A stretch of 64,000 nt of DNA from Elainella sp. Prado103 (GTDB lineage Bacteria; Cyanobacteriota; Cyanobacteriia; Elainellales; Elainellaceae). The first letter of the stretch is position 1; each line of letters starts with the position of its first letter. The notes beneath the pieces are model-generated. The model was not told where the DNA came from and ran no database searches. It was given only the letters and a program-made list of their open reading frames with translations. This document shows positions 56,362-64,000 of the stretch, in pieces. The translations under genes were made by a program, and so were the position numbers. The stretch covers positions 16,415 to 80,414 of the forward strand of contig JALOOM010000040.1 in NCBI GenBank assembly GCA_025454395.1. Reading direction: 5' to 3'.

Positions 56362-57993
56362 TCAGGTGAGCGCACGTCGATCGAAATGCTGGATTGGCAG
56401 CTCGATCACAAACTCCGTGCCCTGTCCAACTGTAGACACACAACTTAATCGCCCATGATGTTTCTCAGTCACAATCTGGTAGCTGATTGATAGCCCGAGT
56501 CCTGTCCCTTTCCCAGGGGGCTTGGTGGTGAAAAAGGGATTGAAGATTTGATCAATCACCTGTTCTGAGACCCCAATACCATTGTCCCGGATGTGAATTT
56601 GGACAGATTGTTCTCCAGTTTGCGTGGTAATCCAAATAGTGGGTTGAAAATGAGCCGGAGTTGGATCCTCTGAGTCTCCTGAGGAAGGCGGCTGAAGCGT
56701 GAACGAGTCCTGAACTATAGCAGACTCCTGAAGCCCCTGATCCCACTCCTGCGGTTGAGCGGTCAAATCCATCTGACGAGACTGTTCTTCCACTGCATCG
56801 ATCGCATTACTCAGCAGATTCATAAAAACTTGATTCATCTGCCCTGCATAACATTCGACCCAGGGAATGGGGGTATAGGTTTTCAAAACTTGAATCGGGT
56901 GGCGACGATTGCCCTTGAGCCGATTCTGGAGAATCATCAGGGTACTGTCAATTCCTTCATGCAGATCAACTGGCTTCAGGTCAGACTCATCTAAGCGTGA
57001 GAAGCTCCGTAAAGATAAAATAATTTGCCGAATTCGCTCAGAACCGACCTCCATGGATCGAAATAAACGGGGTAAATCGTCCTGGAGAAAGTCGAGATCG
57101 ATCGCCCGAATTTGGTTCTGAATTGCGACGGGTGGCTCTGGATAATGGTGTTGGTAGAGAGCAATCAGATCGAGGAGGGCTTGGGTATGCTCATAGGCAT
57201 GGCAGAGGTTACCGTGGATAAATCCAACCGGATTGTTAATTTCATGGGCAACCCCAGCGACCAATTGCCCTAAGCTCGACATCTTTTCAGCATGTACCAA
57301 CTGGGTTTGGGCCTGCTTCAGTTCGTTGAAGGCCTGCCGGAGTTGTTGGGCTTGTTGGCGCAACTGAGCCTCCGATTGCCGCAAGGCTTCCTCCTCTTGA
57401 GCCCGCTCGGTAATGTCTTCCCACATGCCTAAGATGCCGATTACCTGACCATTGGGATCACGTAACGGAATCTTGCTGGTGGCGACCCAACCTTGCTGCT
57501 CATTCACCTCAGAAGGGGGTTCGATCACATAGAGCTGGGGCTGATTACACGCTATAACCTGCCGATCGAACTCTAGAAAAGATTCGACCTCTTGGGCAGT
57601 CCAGAGCAAATCATAGTCATTCTTACCGACAATTGCTTCTGGAGATTCCACACCGGCGACTTCTGCAAACCGTTGGTTACAGCCTTGATAAATGGAGTTG
57701 CAGTCTTTCCAGAAAATACTCTGGGGCATACTATCCAGCACATGCTGCAACTGATGATTACGGGCCTGGAGCGATCGAATCATTTCCTGACAGGCTGCCA
57801 ATTCAACCCGCAGGGCATCAGGATCAATTGCCGGAGCAGGGTCGAGCACCGGAGCAGGATTAATTGCCGGATCAGGATCAATTACCAGATCAAGATCAAT
57901 CGCCGAATCAGGATCGATCGATTCCAAATTTTCGTGACTCAATTGGCTGATTTGCCGCCGGTTCTCTGGCTGTGTCGGGTCTTTTGCTGTCAT
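56362..57993 (-). CDS. PAS-domain sensor histidine kinase (soluble)
   Basis: 543 residues. An N-terminal DP-rich repeat segment (about 28-60; IDPDPAINPAPVLDPAPA) is followed by a coiled coil, a PAS/PAC domain (about 85-200; SIFWKDCNSIYQGCNQRFAEVAG) and a coiled coil (205-240). The kinase belongs to the HWE/NtrB-like group: MSSLGQLVAGVAHEINNPVGFIHGN (His), NLLSNAIDAVEEQ, IRDNGIGVSEQ and GKGTGLGLSISYQI. An Asp/Glu/Ser-rich insert (about 425-450) splits the ATPase domain. It starts 3 bp after the cytosine deaminase stop codon, so the two are surely co-transcribed. Confidence 0.87.
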   Translation of the reverse strand: MTAKDPTQPENRRQISQLSHENLESIDPDSAIDLDLVIDPDPAINPAPVLDPAPAIDPDALRVELAACQEMIRSLQARNHQLQHVLDSMPQSIFWKDCNSIYQGCNQRFAEVAGVESPEAIVGKNDYDLLWTAQEVESFLEFDRQVIACNQPQLYVIEPPSEVNEQQGWVATSKIPLRDPNGQVIGILGMWEDITERAQEEEALRQSEAQLRQQAQQLRQAFNELKQAQTQLVHAEKMSSLGQLVAGVAHEINNPVGFIHGNLCHAYEHTQALLDLIALYQHHYPEPPVAIQNQIRAIDLDFLQDDLPRLFRSMEVGSERIRQIILSLRSFSRLDESDLKPVDLHEGIDSTLMILQNRLKGNRRHPIQVLKTYTPIPWVECYAGQMNQVFMNLLSNAIDAVEEQSRQMDLTAQPQEWDQGLQESAIVQDSFTLQPPSSGDSEDPTPAHFQPTIWITTQTGEQSVQIHIRDNGIGVSEQVIDQIFNPFFTTKPPGKGTGLGLSISYQIVTEKHHGRLSCVSTVGQGTEFVIELPIQHFDRRALT

Positions 57994-57996
57994 GAT

Positions 57997-59268
57997 CTAT
58001 TTCAACTCATGTCTCCACTGCATCACCGGAACGTTCGTCGAGGCAATCAAATTTCCCTGTGAGATCACATACTGAATTGTGGCACGGCAACGAATTGCTT
58101 CATAGCGATCGGTCGCATTCAGGACGATCAAATTGGCTGGTTTACCGACAGCAATCCCATAGTGATCAGATAAATTCAATGTTTTGGCTCCATTCCAGGT
58201 CACCATGTCATAGCAAGCATTAATCTCGTTGATGCCCGTCATCTGTGCAACATGCACTAACATAAAGACAACATCTAACATATTGCCCGTTCCCAGAGAA
58301 TACCAACAATCTTGAACGCAATCATGGCCAAGACTAACATTTAGCCCCTGCTGCCAAAGTTCTTTCACTCGCGTGAGCCCCCGCCGTTTCGGGTAGGTAT
58401 CGGTACGGCCTTGCAGCGTAATGTTGATCAGCGGATTCGCCACGAAGTTGATCTGGGCTCGTCGGAGAAATCCTAGTAGCTTGTTGGCATAGGCATTATT
58501 GTAGGAACCAAAGGCAGTGGTGTGGCTGGCAGTGACTCGCGATCCCATCTCGGAACGAATTGCACAGGCTGCAACCACCTCTAAAAATCGGGAGTGATCA
58601 TCATCAATTTCGTCACAATGAATATCAATTAAGCGATCGTACTGTTGCGCCCACTCAAAAATTTGATGCACCGACTGCACCCCATCTTCCCGCGTGAGTT
58701 CGTAATGGGGAATGCCGCCAATCACATCTACTCCAAGCTGGATCGCCTCTTCCATTAATGCCCGATTCTGGGTGCTCCCATAGATGCCATCTTGCGGAAA
58801 GGCCACAACTTGGAGCGTCATCCAGTCTTTGACCTGTTCACGCACTTCTAGTAATGCTTGCAATGCTACTAAATTTTTCTCACTCACATCCGCATGGCTA
58901 CGCACATACAAAACTCCCTGCATGGCTTGCTGTTTGAGTGTTTCGATCGCCCGCATTTTGACATCAGCAAGGGACAAGTTCTGCTTGCGCTCTCGCCAAA
59001 TTTCGATCCCTTCAAAGAGGGTTCCACTCTGATTCCAGCGGGGTTCTCCGGCCGTTAATGCCGAATCAAGATGGATATGGGACTCCACAAAGGGGGGGCT
59101 GATAAGCTGGTCATTGAGGGCTAGCTCCAATGCTCCGCTGGCTTCGATCCGAGGGGCAATCACTGCAATTTTGCCTGCCTCAATTGCTATATCGACGGTT
59201 TCGATCGTTCCCCCCGGTTGCAATAACCGACCCTGACGGAGCACCATCCCATAAGAAGCAGAAGTCAT
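57997..59268 (-). CDS. codA: cytosine deaminase (amidohydrolase superfamily)
   Basis: 423 residues. CodA-type motifs: FVESHIHLDSAL (metal His pair), VRSHADVSEKN, IGGIPHYELTREDG, LIDIHCDEIDDDHSRFLE (metal His, catalytic Glu), TASHTTAFGSYNNAYA and SLGHDCVQDCWYSLG (metal Asp). It deaminates cytosine to uracil and, in homologues, isoguanine or creatinine. It is followed without a gap by a PAS kinase. Two nucleoside-type permease genes lie 356 bp upstream in the same direction, which supports a nucleobase salvage role. Confidence 0.85.
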   Translation of the reverse strand: MTSASYGMVLRQGRLLQPGGTIETVDIAIEAGKIAVIAPRIEASGALELALNDQLISPPFVESHIHLDSALTAGEPRWNQSGTLFEGIEIWRERKQNLSLADVKMRAIETLKQQAMQGVLYVRSHADVSEKNLVALQALLEVREQVKDWMTLQVVAFPQDGIYGSTQNRALMEEAIQLGVDVIGGIPHYELTREDGVQSVHQIFEWAQQYDRLIDIHCDEIDDDHSRFLEVVAACAIRSEMGSRVTASHTTAFGSYNNAYANKLLGFLRRAQINFVANPLINITLQGRTDTYPKRRGLTRVKELWQQGLNVSLGHDCVQDCWYSLGTGNMLDVVFMLVHVAQMTGINEINACYDMVTWNGAKTLNLSDHYGIAVGKPANLIVLNATDRYEAIRCRATIQYVISQGNLIASTNVPVMQWRHELK

Positions 59269-59403
59269 AAGGATTGAAAGAGGTGAGAAATTGGGTTTGC
59301 CTGAATGATCGTTATACCACTCTAGTTTGGAGGATTGCTAGCCGCCGTGCCGATCATTCGCGCCTGATCTGCGCCTGAGATGATATCCAAAATTAGGGTT
59401 TTT

Positions 59404-59530
59404 ATCAGAACCGATCTCTATGCTGATCTCTATCAGAACCGATCTCTATGCTGACCTTTATCAGAACTGACCTCTATCAGAACTGACCTCTATCAGAACT
59501 GACCTCTATCCTGACTTCTATCAGAACCCA
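59404..59530. repeat. 16- to 30-bp tandem repeats upstream of codA
   Basis: Built from TATCAGAACTGACCTC-type units (three near-exact copies at 59459-59508) and a longer TATCAGAACCGATCTCTATG version. No gene in 59269-59624; TTTTTTATCTTTCTCCTCTCC sits at the permease 3' end. Confidence 0.75.
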
Positions 59531-59624
59531 TCTCCCTCTCTATATCAATATCTGCATTAAAAAGTCGTATTAATTCCGTCCCGTATCGTATAAAAATAGT
59601 ATTAAATACTGCCTCACGAGTTTT

Positions 59625-60563
59625 TTATCTTTCTCCTCTCCGGAATGGCACCATCAGCGCTTTAGGATAACCGGATCGTCTTGACATGACTGTCAAAGCG
59701 ATAATGCTCAGAACATAAGGCAACATCAAGAACACCTGATAAGGAATTGCCGCTCCAATTTCCTGTTGAAGGCGTAGTTGTAAGGCATCAAATCCGGCGA
59801 AGAGCAGCGCCCCCAATAACGCTTTGAAGGGCTGCCAAGAGGCAAAGACAACCAATGCAATACAAATCCAGCCGCGCCCATTGATTAAATTGATAAAAAA
59901 CGAATCAAAGGCTGACAAAGTTAAAAATGCCCCAGCGATCCCCATCAGTCCGCTACCCACCATTACGGCTCCCGATCGCACTGCGTAGACTGAAATTCCT
60001 TGGGCTTCTGCGGCTTGAGGATTTTCTCCTACCATCCGGACGGCTAAACCGATCGGGGTACGATAGAGCCAGTAAGCCACCAACAAGACGATAGCGAAGG
60101 CCAGATAGGTCAGTGCTGTTTGACGAAAGATTGAGCCGATCAGGGGTAAATCGGATAGCAGCGGTAGGGGCAGGGGTTGAAAGGGCTGAATTTTTGGAGG
60201 GGTGGTGGCATTGGGGAGCAGCACCCGATAGAAAAAGTAAGCCAAATTGGCTGAGAGTAGCGTAATGCCAATGCCAGTCACATGCTGAGAGAGCCCAAGA
60301 TAGACGGTGAGCACACTGTGGAGCCCGCCGAACAGACAGCCAACTGCCGCGGCTAGTAAGACCCCCATCCAGAGGTTGGCTCCCTGATATACTGCGGCCC
60401 AACCCACCAGAGCCCCGATCGTCATAATGCCTTCGATCCCTAAATTCAGAACTCCAGCGCGTTCACAAAGCAATTCACCGATCGTGCCAAAGATGAGGGG
60501 AGTGGCGATCCGCACGGTGGCGATCCAAAATTCGACCCCCAGCAACAGGTTCAGAACCTCCAT
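59625..60563 (-). CDS. nucleoside-type ABC transporter permease (NupQ/YufQ-like)
   Basis: 312 residues from ATG 60563 (GGAG upstream), 2 bp after the stop of the partner permease; a start 54 bp earlier would overlap that gene. Branched-chain/nucleoside permease family: IFGTIGELLCERAGVLNLGIEGIMTIGALVGW near the N-terminus, PIGLAVRMVGENPQAAEAQGISV (coupling helix) and GRGWICIALVVFASWQP. About nine membrane helices. It forms a heterodimer with the 60566-61609 protein. No ATPase or BMP-type binding protein is adjacent. Confidence 0.85.
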   Translation of the reverse strand: MEVLNLLLGVEFWIATVRIATPLIFGTIGELLCERAGVLNLGIEGIMTIGALVGWAAVYQGANLWMGVLLAAAVGCLFGGLHSVLTVYLGLSQHVTGIGITLLSANLAYFFYRVLLPNATTPPKIQPFQPLPLPLLSDLPLIGSIFRQTALTYLAFAIVLLVAYWLYRTPIGLAVRMVGENPQAAEAQGISVYAVRSGAVMVGSGLMGIAGAFLTLSAFDSFFINLINGRGWICIALVVFASWQPFKALLGALLFAGFDALQLRLQQEIGAAIPYQVFLMLPYVLSIIALTVMSRRSGYPKALMVPFRRGER

Positions 60564-60565
60564 GA

Positions 60566-61609
60566 TTATCTCCAGCGCCAACGATATTGGGTGAATAAAA
60601 TGCTGATCAACATGCACAGCAAGGACATAGAGACGATCACATCGGCTAGATAGGTCGGCAAATTAGCGGCTCGGCTCATGGCATCAGCTCCCACGTAGAT
60701 GGCAGCGACAAAGACTGCGGCAAATACCACCCCGATCGGATGCAGTTGGGCTAGCATGGCCACAATAATGCCGGTGTAGCCGAATCCAGGTGACAGATCC
60801 AAACTGAGATAGCCTTTCAAGCCTGCAACTTCACTCACCCCGCCCATTCCCGCCAGCCCCCCACTCAGCAGGGCGGTTAGCCAGATTACGCCATTGACTG
60901 GAATGCCTGCAAACCGAGATGCCTGCAAATTGAGCCCGATCGCTCGCATCCGATAGCCCAAGATCAATTGTCGATTTAATACCCATACCCCGATCGCACA
61001 CAGGATCGCGATTGGTAAACCCCAATGCATTCGTCCCAACAATTTGGGTAGCGTGGCGGCTTCGATTATCGGCAAAGCCTGGGGCCAACCCAAAGCGGAG
61101 GGATCTTTGAGGGATCCTTCGACCAGGTAGCTGACCAGCAGCAAGACAATAAAGTTGAGTAACAGAGTGGTGACGACCTCATCGACCTGAATCCGGATTT
61201 TTAACCAGGCCGATAGGAGGAGTAGCAAACCTCCAGCCATGCCCCCAGCCAGTAGAACGATCGGGATGAGCAGCCAGCCTGGGAGTGGCAGCCAACCTGT
61301 ACCGACTAAAGTAGCAGCAATAGCTCCTAGATAAAACTGACCTTCTGCACCGATGTTCCACAGTTTGGTCTGAAATGCTACCGCAACTGCCAACCCGGTA
61401 TACATGAGGGGAGTAGCGCGTGATAGGGTTTCTGACAAAGCAAAACGAGAGCCGATCGCTCCCTGCATCATCATTCCATAGGATTGCAGTACGGGTGTCT
61501 CACCCCAAGCAATCAGGGGGATACAGAGCACTAGGGCGAATGTGATGGCGCTGAAGGGAGCTAAAAGCGCAAGCCAGACGGGAACTTGCTGCCGACGTTC
61601 AAGCATCAT
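60566..61609 (-). CDS. nucleoside-type ABC transporter permease (NupP/YufP-like)
   Basis: 347 residues, about ten membrane helices. Family signature: FALSETLSRATPLMYTGLAVAVAFQTKLWNIGAEGQFYLGA, IQVDEVVTTLLLNFIVLLLVSYLVEG, YRMRAIGLNLQASRFAGIPV (coupling region) and GFGYTGIIVAMLAQLHPIG. It pairs with the next gene as the membrane part of an ABC importer for nucleosides or related compounds. In most bacteria the binding protein and a double-cassette ATPase precede the permeases. Here the upstream 365 bp has no gene, so those parts must be encoded elsewhere. Confidence 0.85.
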   Translation of the reverse strand: MMLERRQQVPVWLALLAPFSAITFALVLCIPLIAWGETPVLQSYGMMMQGAIGSRFALSETLSRATPLMYTGLAVAVAFQTKLWNIGAEGQFYLGAIAATLVGTGWLPLPGWLLIPIVLLAGGMAGGLLLLLSAWLKIRIQVDEVVTTLLLNFIVLLLVSYLVEGSLKDPSALGWPQALPIIEAATLPKLLGRMHWGLPIAILCAIGVWVLNRQLILGYRMRAIGLNLQASRFAGIPVNGVIWLTALLSGGLAGMGGVSEVAGLKGYLSLDLSPGFGYTGIIVAMLAQLHPIGVVFAAVFVAAIYVGADAMSRAANLPTYLADVIVSMSLLCMLISILFTQYRWRWR

Positions 61610-61974
61610 GCCAGGATCTCAGTTGTAGAATCTCTAGAATCTTAATCGTTGCGGGCGATCGGAACCAATAGCCGCCACGATCCAGACTCAGGCAAGTTGA
61701 TCAATAGGGTGGTTTGCAGGTGGTTTGCGGCACAATTTCCTCTAGCCGGTGCAAGACTGCTTGAGAAAGCTTTTAAGACTTTTAAGATAATAACGGTAAA
61801 ATTCGGCTCGTAAGTATAGTTAACCTTGACTTTTAATGCTCTGAATTGCTTGACTGGCTTCGTCCTACGTCCTAACACCTAGCGCACATTAGCCACAATC
61901 CATTAAGATCAGGATTCCGCTTGGACATCGGCTTCTGATCACGTCTATGCTGTGCTGTATGGAGGGTCGCTCTA
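61610..61974. other. divergent promoter region, permeases / PAS kinase
   Basis: 365 bp, AT-rich in the middle (61770-61860), presumably with promoters for both directions. A 78-codon minus-strand frame here has no domain character. Nothing else seen. Confidence 0.45.
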
Positions 61975-63810
61975 ATGTCCTCTCAGATCCAGGTAGTGCG
62001 TTCTTTCCTACGAGCTAGACTGTCTCGTCGTATTGTGCTCTGGGTATTTTTCAGCATTTTGCTGATCGAGCTGATTATTCTGCTGCCTTCAATTTACCGT
62101 CGTCGCCAAGAGCTGCTCAACAATCTCACTCAACTGACGATCGCTCGCATTGAAGGGGGATTAGCCGTTACTTCGCCTGCCGATTCGGCTGCCAACCCTG
62201 CAACTCTGTTGACCCAATTGCAACAGTTAACGGCTAATTCATCTGTCCGAGGTGGGGTGCTCTACAATTCATCCGGTCAACTGATCGGGCGCTTTGGAGA
62301 AGTGCCGGCCTTATCGCTTCAGCAAGCCCAAGCATCAGAGCAACCGATCTATCACTGGCAGACCCGACGCTACGACCAGTTGCTGGCGATCCAACCTTTA
62401 ACGGATCGCTACAATCTTATCGTTCGCCAAGATGTTAGCGGTGTTCAGCAAGAGCTGATTGCTTTCATTGGGCGGATCGCCTTACTAATCACAATTATTT
62501 CTATCTTCGTGACCTTGACTGCTCTAATTGGTCTTGAGCGTATTCTAATCACGCCTATCCTTTTCCTGCGGAATGATCTGCTCAAGCTGGGTCAAGCCGT
62601 GCAGCAGGATCAACCTACCGCTGTTTTTGATTCTCTACCATTTTGTGGCAATGATGAACGTGGCAACGATGAACTCGGTGAAGTAATTGCAGCATTTCAC
62701 AAAATGTATGAGCAGGTGATAGCCGCGATTACTGAACGCAAGCAAGCTGAAGTGGCTCTTCGTCAATCCGAAGAGAAATTTTCTAAATCTTTTCGTGCTA
62801 GCCCTTCTGCGATCTTGATCAGCACTTTAAAAACAGGGCGGCTGATTGAAGTTAACAATAGTTTCCTCCAACTTTATGGAGGTACTTTAGAAGAAGTCAT
62901 CGGCAAAACTTCAATGGAGTTAAACCTTTGGACAGCCCCTGAATACCGACAAGGGATGATCCAGCATATTCAAGAGACAGGAGCAATCCATAACCTGGAA
63001 TATGTATTTCATAATAAAGCTGGTGAGCCTCGCTCAATTCTCTTTTCGGCTGAACAGATCGATTTAAACGGCGAAGCTTGTTTGGTTGCCGTTGCTAATG
63101 ACATTACCGATCGAAAGGAGGCAGAGAAAGCGCTGGAGCGTCTAGCTGAGATTGGTGAACTGACTGCCATGATTGTTCATGAAGTCCGCAACCCTTTAAC
63201 CACGGTGATGATGGGGCTGCGATCGTTCCAGAGCCTTGAACTCTCAGAGCGATCTCAATTACGTCTGAGCTTGGCCATTGAAGAGGCAGAGCGGCTTCAG
63301 AAACTGCTGAACGAGATTTTACAGTATACTCGGTGTCAAAAGTTAGATGCCACTGAGCTAGAAATTAATCATTTTATTCAAGATCTATTTGCAGTGATCG
63401 CGGCAATGCCGGTTGCACAGGGTCGATCGATTGAATTTCAGCCTATTCAACCGATCTATCTTTTAGGTGATCGAGATAAATTAAAACAGGTTTTCATCAA
63501 TCTGCTGAGTAATGCTTGTGAAGCTACATCTGAAGGTGATCAGATAGGGTGTCGAATTGAGTTCTGCGCTCATCACCAGACGGTTTGCATTCACATTTAC
63601 AATGCTGGTCAACCGATCCCACCCGACATATTGGCCCAGTTAACAAAACCCTTCTTTACAACCAAATCTACTGGCAATGGGCTGGGGTTAGCGATCGTCA
63701 AACGTATCGTAGAAGCCCATAAGGGTGAACTTAAAATCTGCTCTTCTGATCAGTTGGGAGGAACTCAAGTGAGTGTAATATTACCGTTTGTCAGTCGTAA
63801 AACCGCTTGA
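61975..63810 (+). CDS. membrane PAS-domain sensor histidine kinase
   Basis: 611 residues. TM1 (about 20-42), an extracytoplasmic sensor (about 45-160), TM2 (about 162-185), HAMP-like (about 190-250), PAS/PAC (about 265-385). HisKA: ELTAMIVHEVRNPLTTVMMGLRSF (His at about 404). ATPase: NLLSNACEATSEG (N-box), a weak G1 (IYNAGQPIPPDI) and G2 TGNGLGLAIVKRIVEAHKGEL. The layout is like the NtrB/AtoS class. No response regulator is adjacent. A dispersed repeat lies 93 bp after the stop codon. Confidence 0.87.
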   Translation: MSSQIQVVRSFLRARLSRRIVLWVFFSILLIELIILLPSIYRRRQELLNNLTQLTIARIEGGLAVTSPADSAANPATLLTQLQQLTANSSVRGGVLYNSSGQLIGRFGEVPALSLQQAQASEQPIYHWQTRRYDQLLAIQPLTDRYNLIVRQDVSGVQQELIAFIGRIALLITIISIFVTLTALIGLERILITPILFLRNDLLKLGQAVQQDQPTAVFDSLPFCGNDERGNDELGEVIAAFHKMYEQVIAAITERKQAEVALRQSEEKFSKSFRASPSAILISTLKTGRLIEVNNSFLQLYGGTLEEVIGKTSMELNLWTAPEYRQGMIQHIQETGAIHNLEYVFHNKAGEPRSILFSAEQIDLNGEACLVAVANDITDRKEAEKALERLAEIGELTAMIVHEVRNPLTTVMMGLRSFQSLELSERSQLRLSLAIEEAERLQKLLNEILQYTRCQKLDATELEINHFIQDLFAVIAAMPVAQGRSIEFQPIQPIYLLGDRDKLKQVFINLLSNACEATSEGDQIGCRIEFCAHHQTVCIHIYNAGQPIPPDILAQLTKPFFTTKSTGNGLGLAIVKRIVEAHKGELKICSSDQLGGTQVSVILPFVSRKTA

Positions 63811-63903
63811 TAGCAGGTTGCAGTCCACTCAAGACAGGGCCCAATCGTAGAATCATCATCAGGGTGGGTTGATCCGATCAATCAAGCATCATTGCAAAAT
63901 GAT

Positions 63904-64000
63904 CTGATTGACTGACAAATCTTTTCCCCTCATCCCTAAATCCCTTCTCCCACTAGGGGCGAAGGGACTTGCAATCAAATCCTGGTTCGAAAGCCCCTCG
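63904..64000 (+). repeat. dispersed hairpin repeat, copy with inverted core, cut by window edge
   Basis: Begins CTGATTGACTGACAAATC like the other copies and has the same type of hairpin (CCCTTCTCCC / GGGCGAAGGG). The next part reads ACTTGCAATCAAATCCTGG then TTCGAAAGCCCCTCG, the reverse complement of the right half of the 29653 copy. The element continues past the window. Confidence 0.8.

Noticed and set aside
61642..61878. 78-codon minus-strand frame upstream of the permeases, considered as a missing transporter part
   Set aside because: Far too short for a binding protein or ATPase, and no lipobox or Walker motif.

Overview
This is chromosomal DNA from a cyanobacterium. Photosystem I genes psaF and psaJ lie at 36.7-37.3 kb. 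Many genes belong to families I know mainly from cyanobacteria: DUF3685, DUF760, DUF2949, the low-complexity-tail membrane protein, a lumenal thioredoxin-like PSI accumulation factor and a cyanobacterial-type FtsH. The palindrome CGATCG (core of the HIP1 motif) is extremely frequent throughout. The many sensor kinases and the numerous short tandem repeats between genes suggest a larger-genome, filamentous (Leptolyngbya/Oscillatoriales-like) lineage, but the genus is an inference.

Layout. 0-8 kb: a DUF3685 protein cut by the window edge, a lumenal thioredoxin-like protein, an FG-GAP/RTX protein, a degenerate histidine-kinase-like protein and an FAD oxidoreductase. 8-13 kb: a complete glucose-type PTS made of two large fusion proteins (IIA-HPr-EI and IIC-IIB-IIB'), unusual for a cyanobacterium. 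13-18 kb: a second RTX protein, two PRC-barrel/DUF2382 stress-type proteins and a small membrane protein. 18-28 kb: a deoxyhypusine-synthase-like enzyme, a 1 kb gene-free stretch with mobile-repeat remnants, a low-complexity-tail membrane protein, a three-gene unit (AI-2E-type permease, sensor kinase, dead serine-hydrolase homologue), a TPR protein and a YbjQ protein. 28-35 kb: an amidohydrolase and a hybrid kinase/response-regulator pair. 35-39 kb: prmC, tsaC, psaJ-psaF and tsaD. 39-46 kb: a PEP-synthase-like protein, a LysM/M23 protein without its catalytic residues, a Deg protease, DUF760 and scpB. 46-53 kb: DUF2949, ftsH, a REC-PAS-HK-REC kinase and a radical-SAM protein. 53-64 kb: TPR protein, aspartate aminotransferase, PAS kinase, cytosine deaminase, two nucleoside-type ABC permeases and another PAS kinase.

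Themes. Six kinase-type proteins and one separate response regulator make this a signalling-rich segment. In the PTS, PEP would phosphorylate EI, then HPr, IIA and IIB, all held on two polypeptides. Both universal t6A genes (tsaC, tsaD) flank psaFJ. Cytosine deaminase, a PAS kinase and the two permeases suggest a nucleobase salvage locus, though the transporter's ATPase and binding protein are not here.

The non-coding DNA is the most unusual part. Nearly every larger gap carries its own short tandem array (periods 5-20 bp). A roughly 100-bp hairpin-bearing dispersed repeat occurs at least four times, one copy being bounded by an exact 10-bp direct duplication. No tRNA, rRNA, CRISPR array, prophage or full-length IS was recognised.
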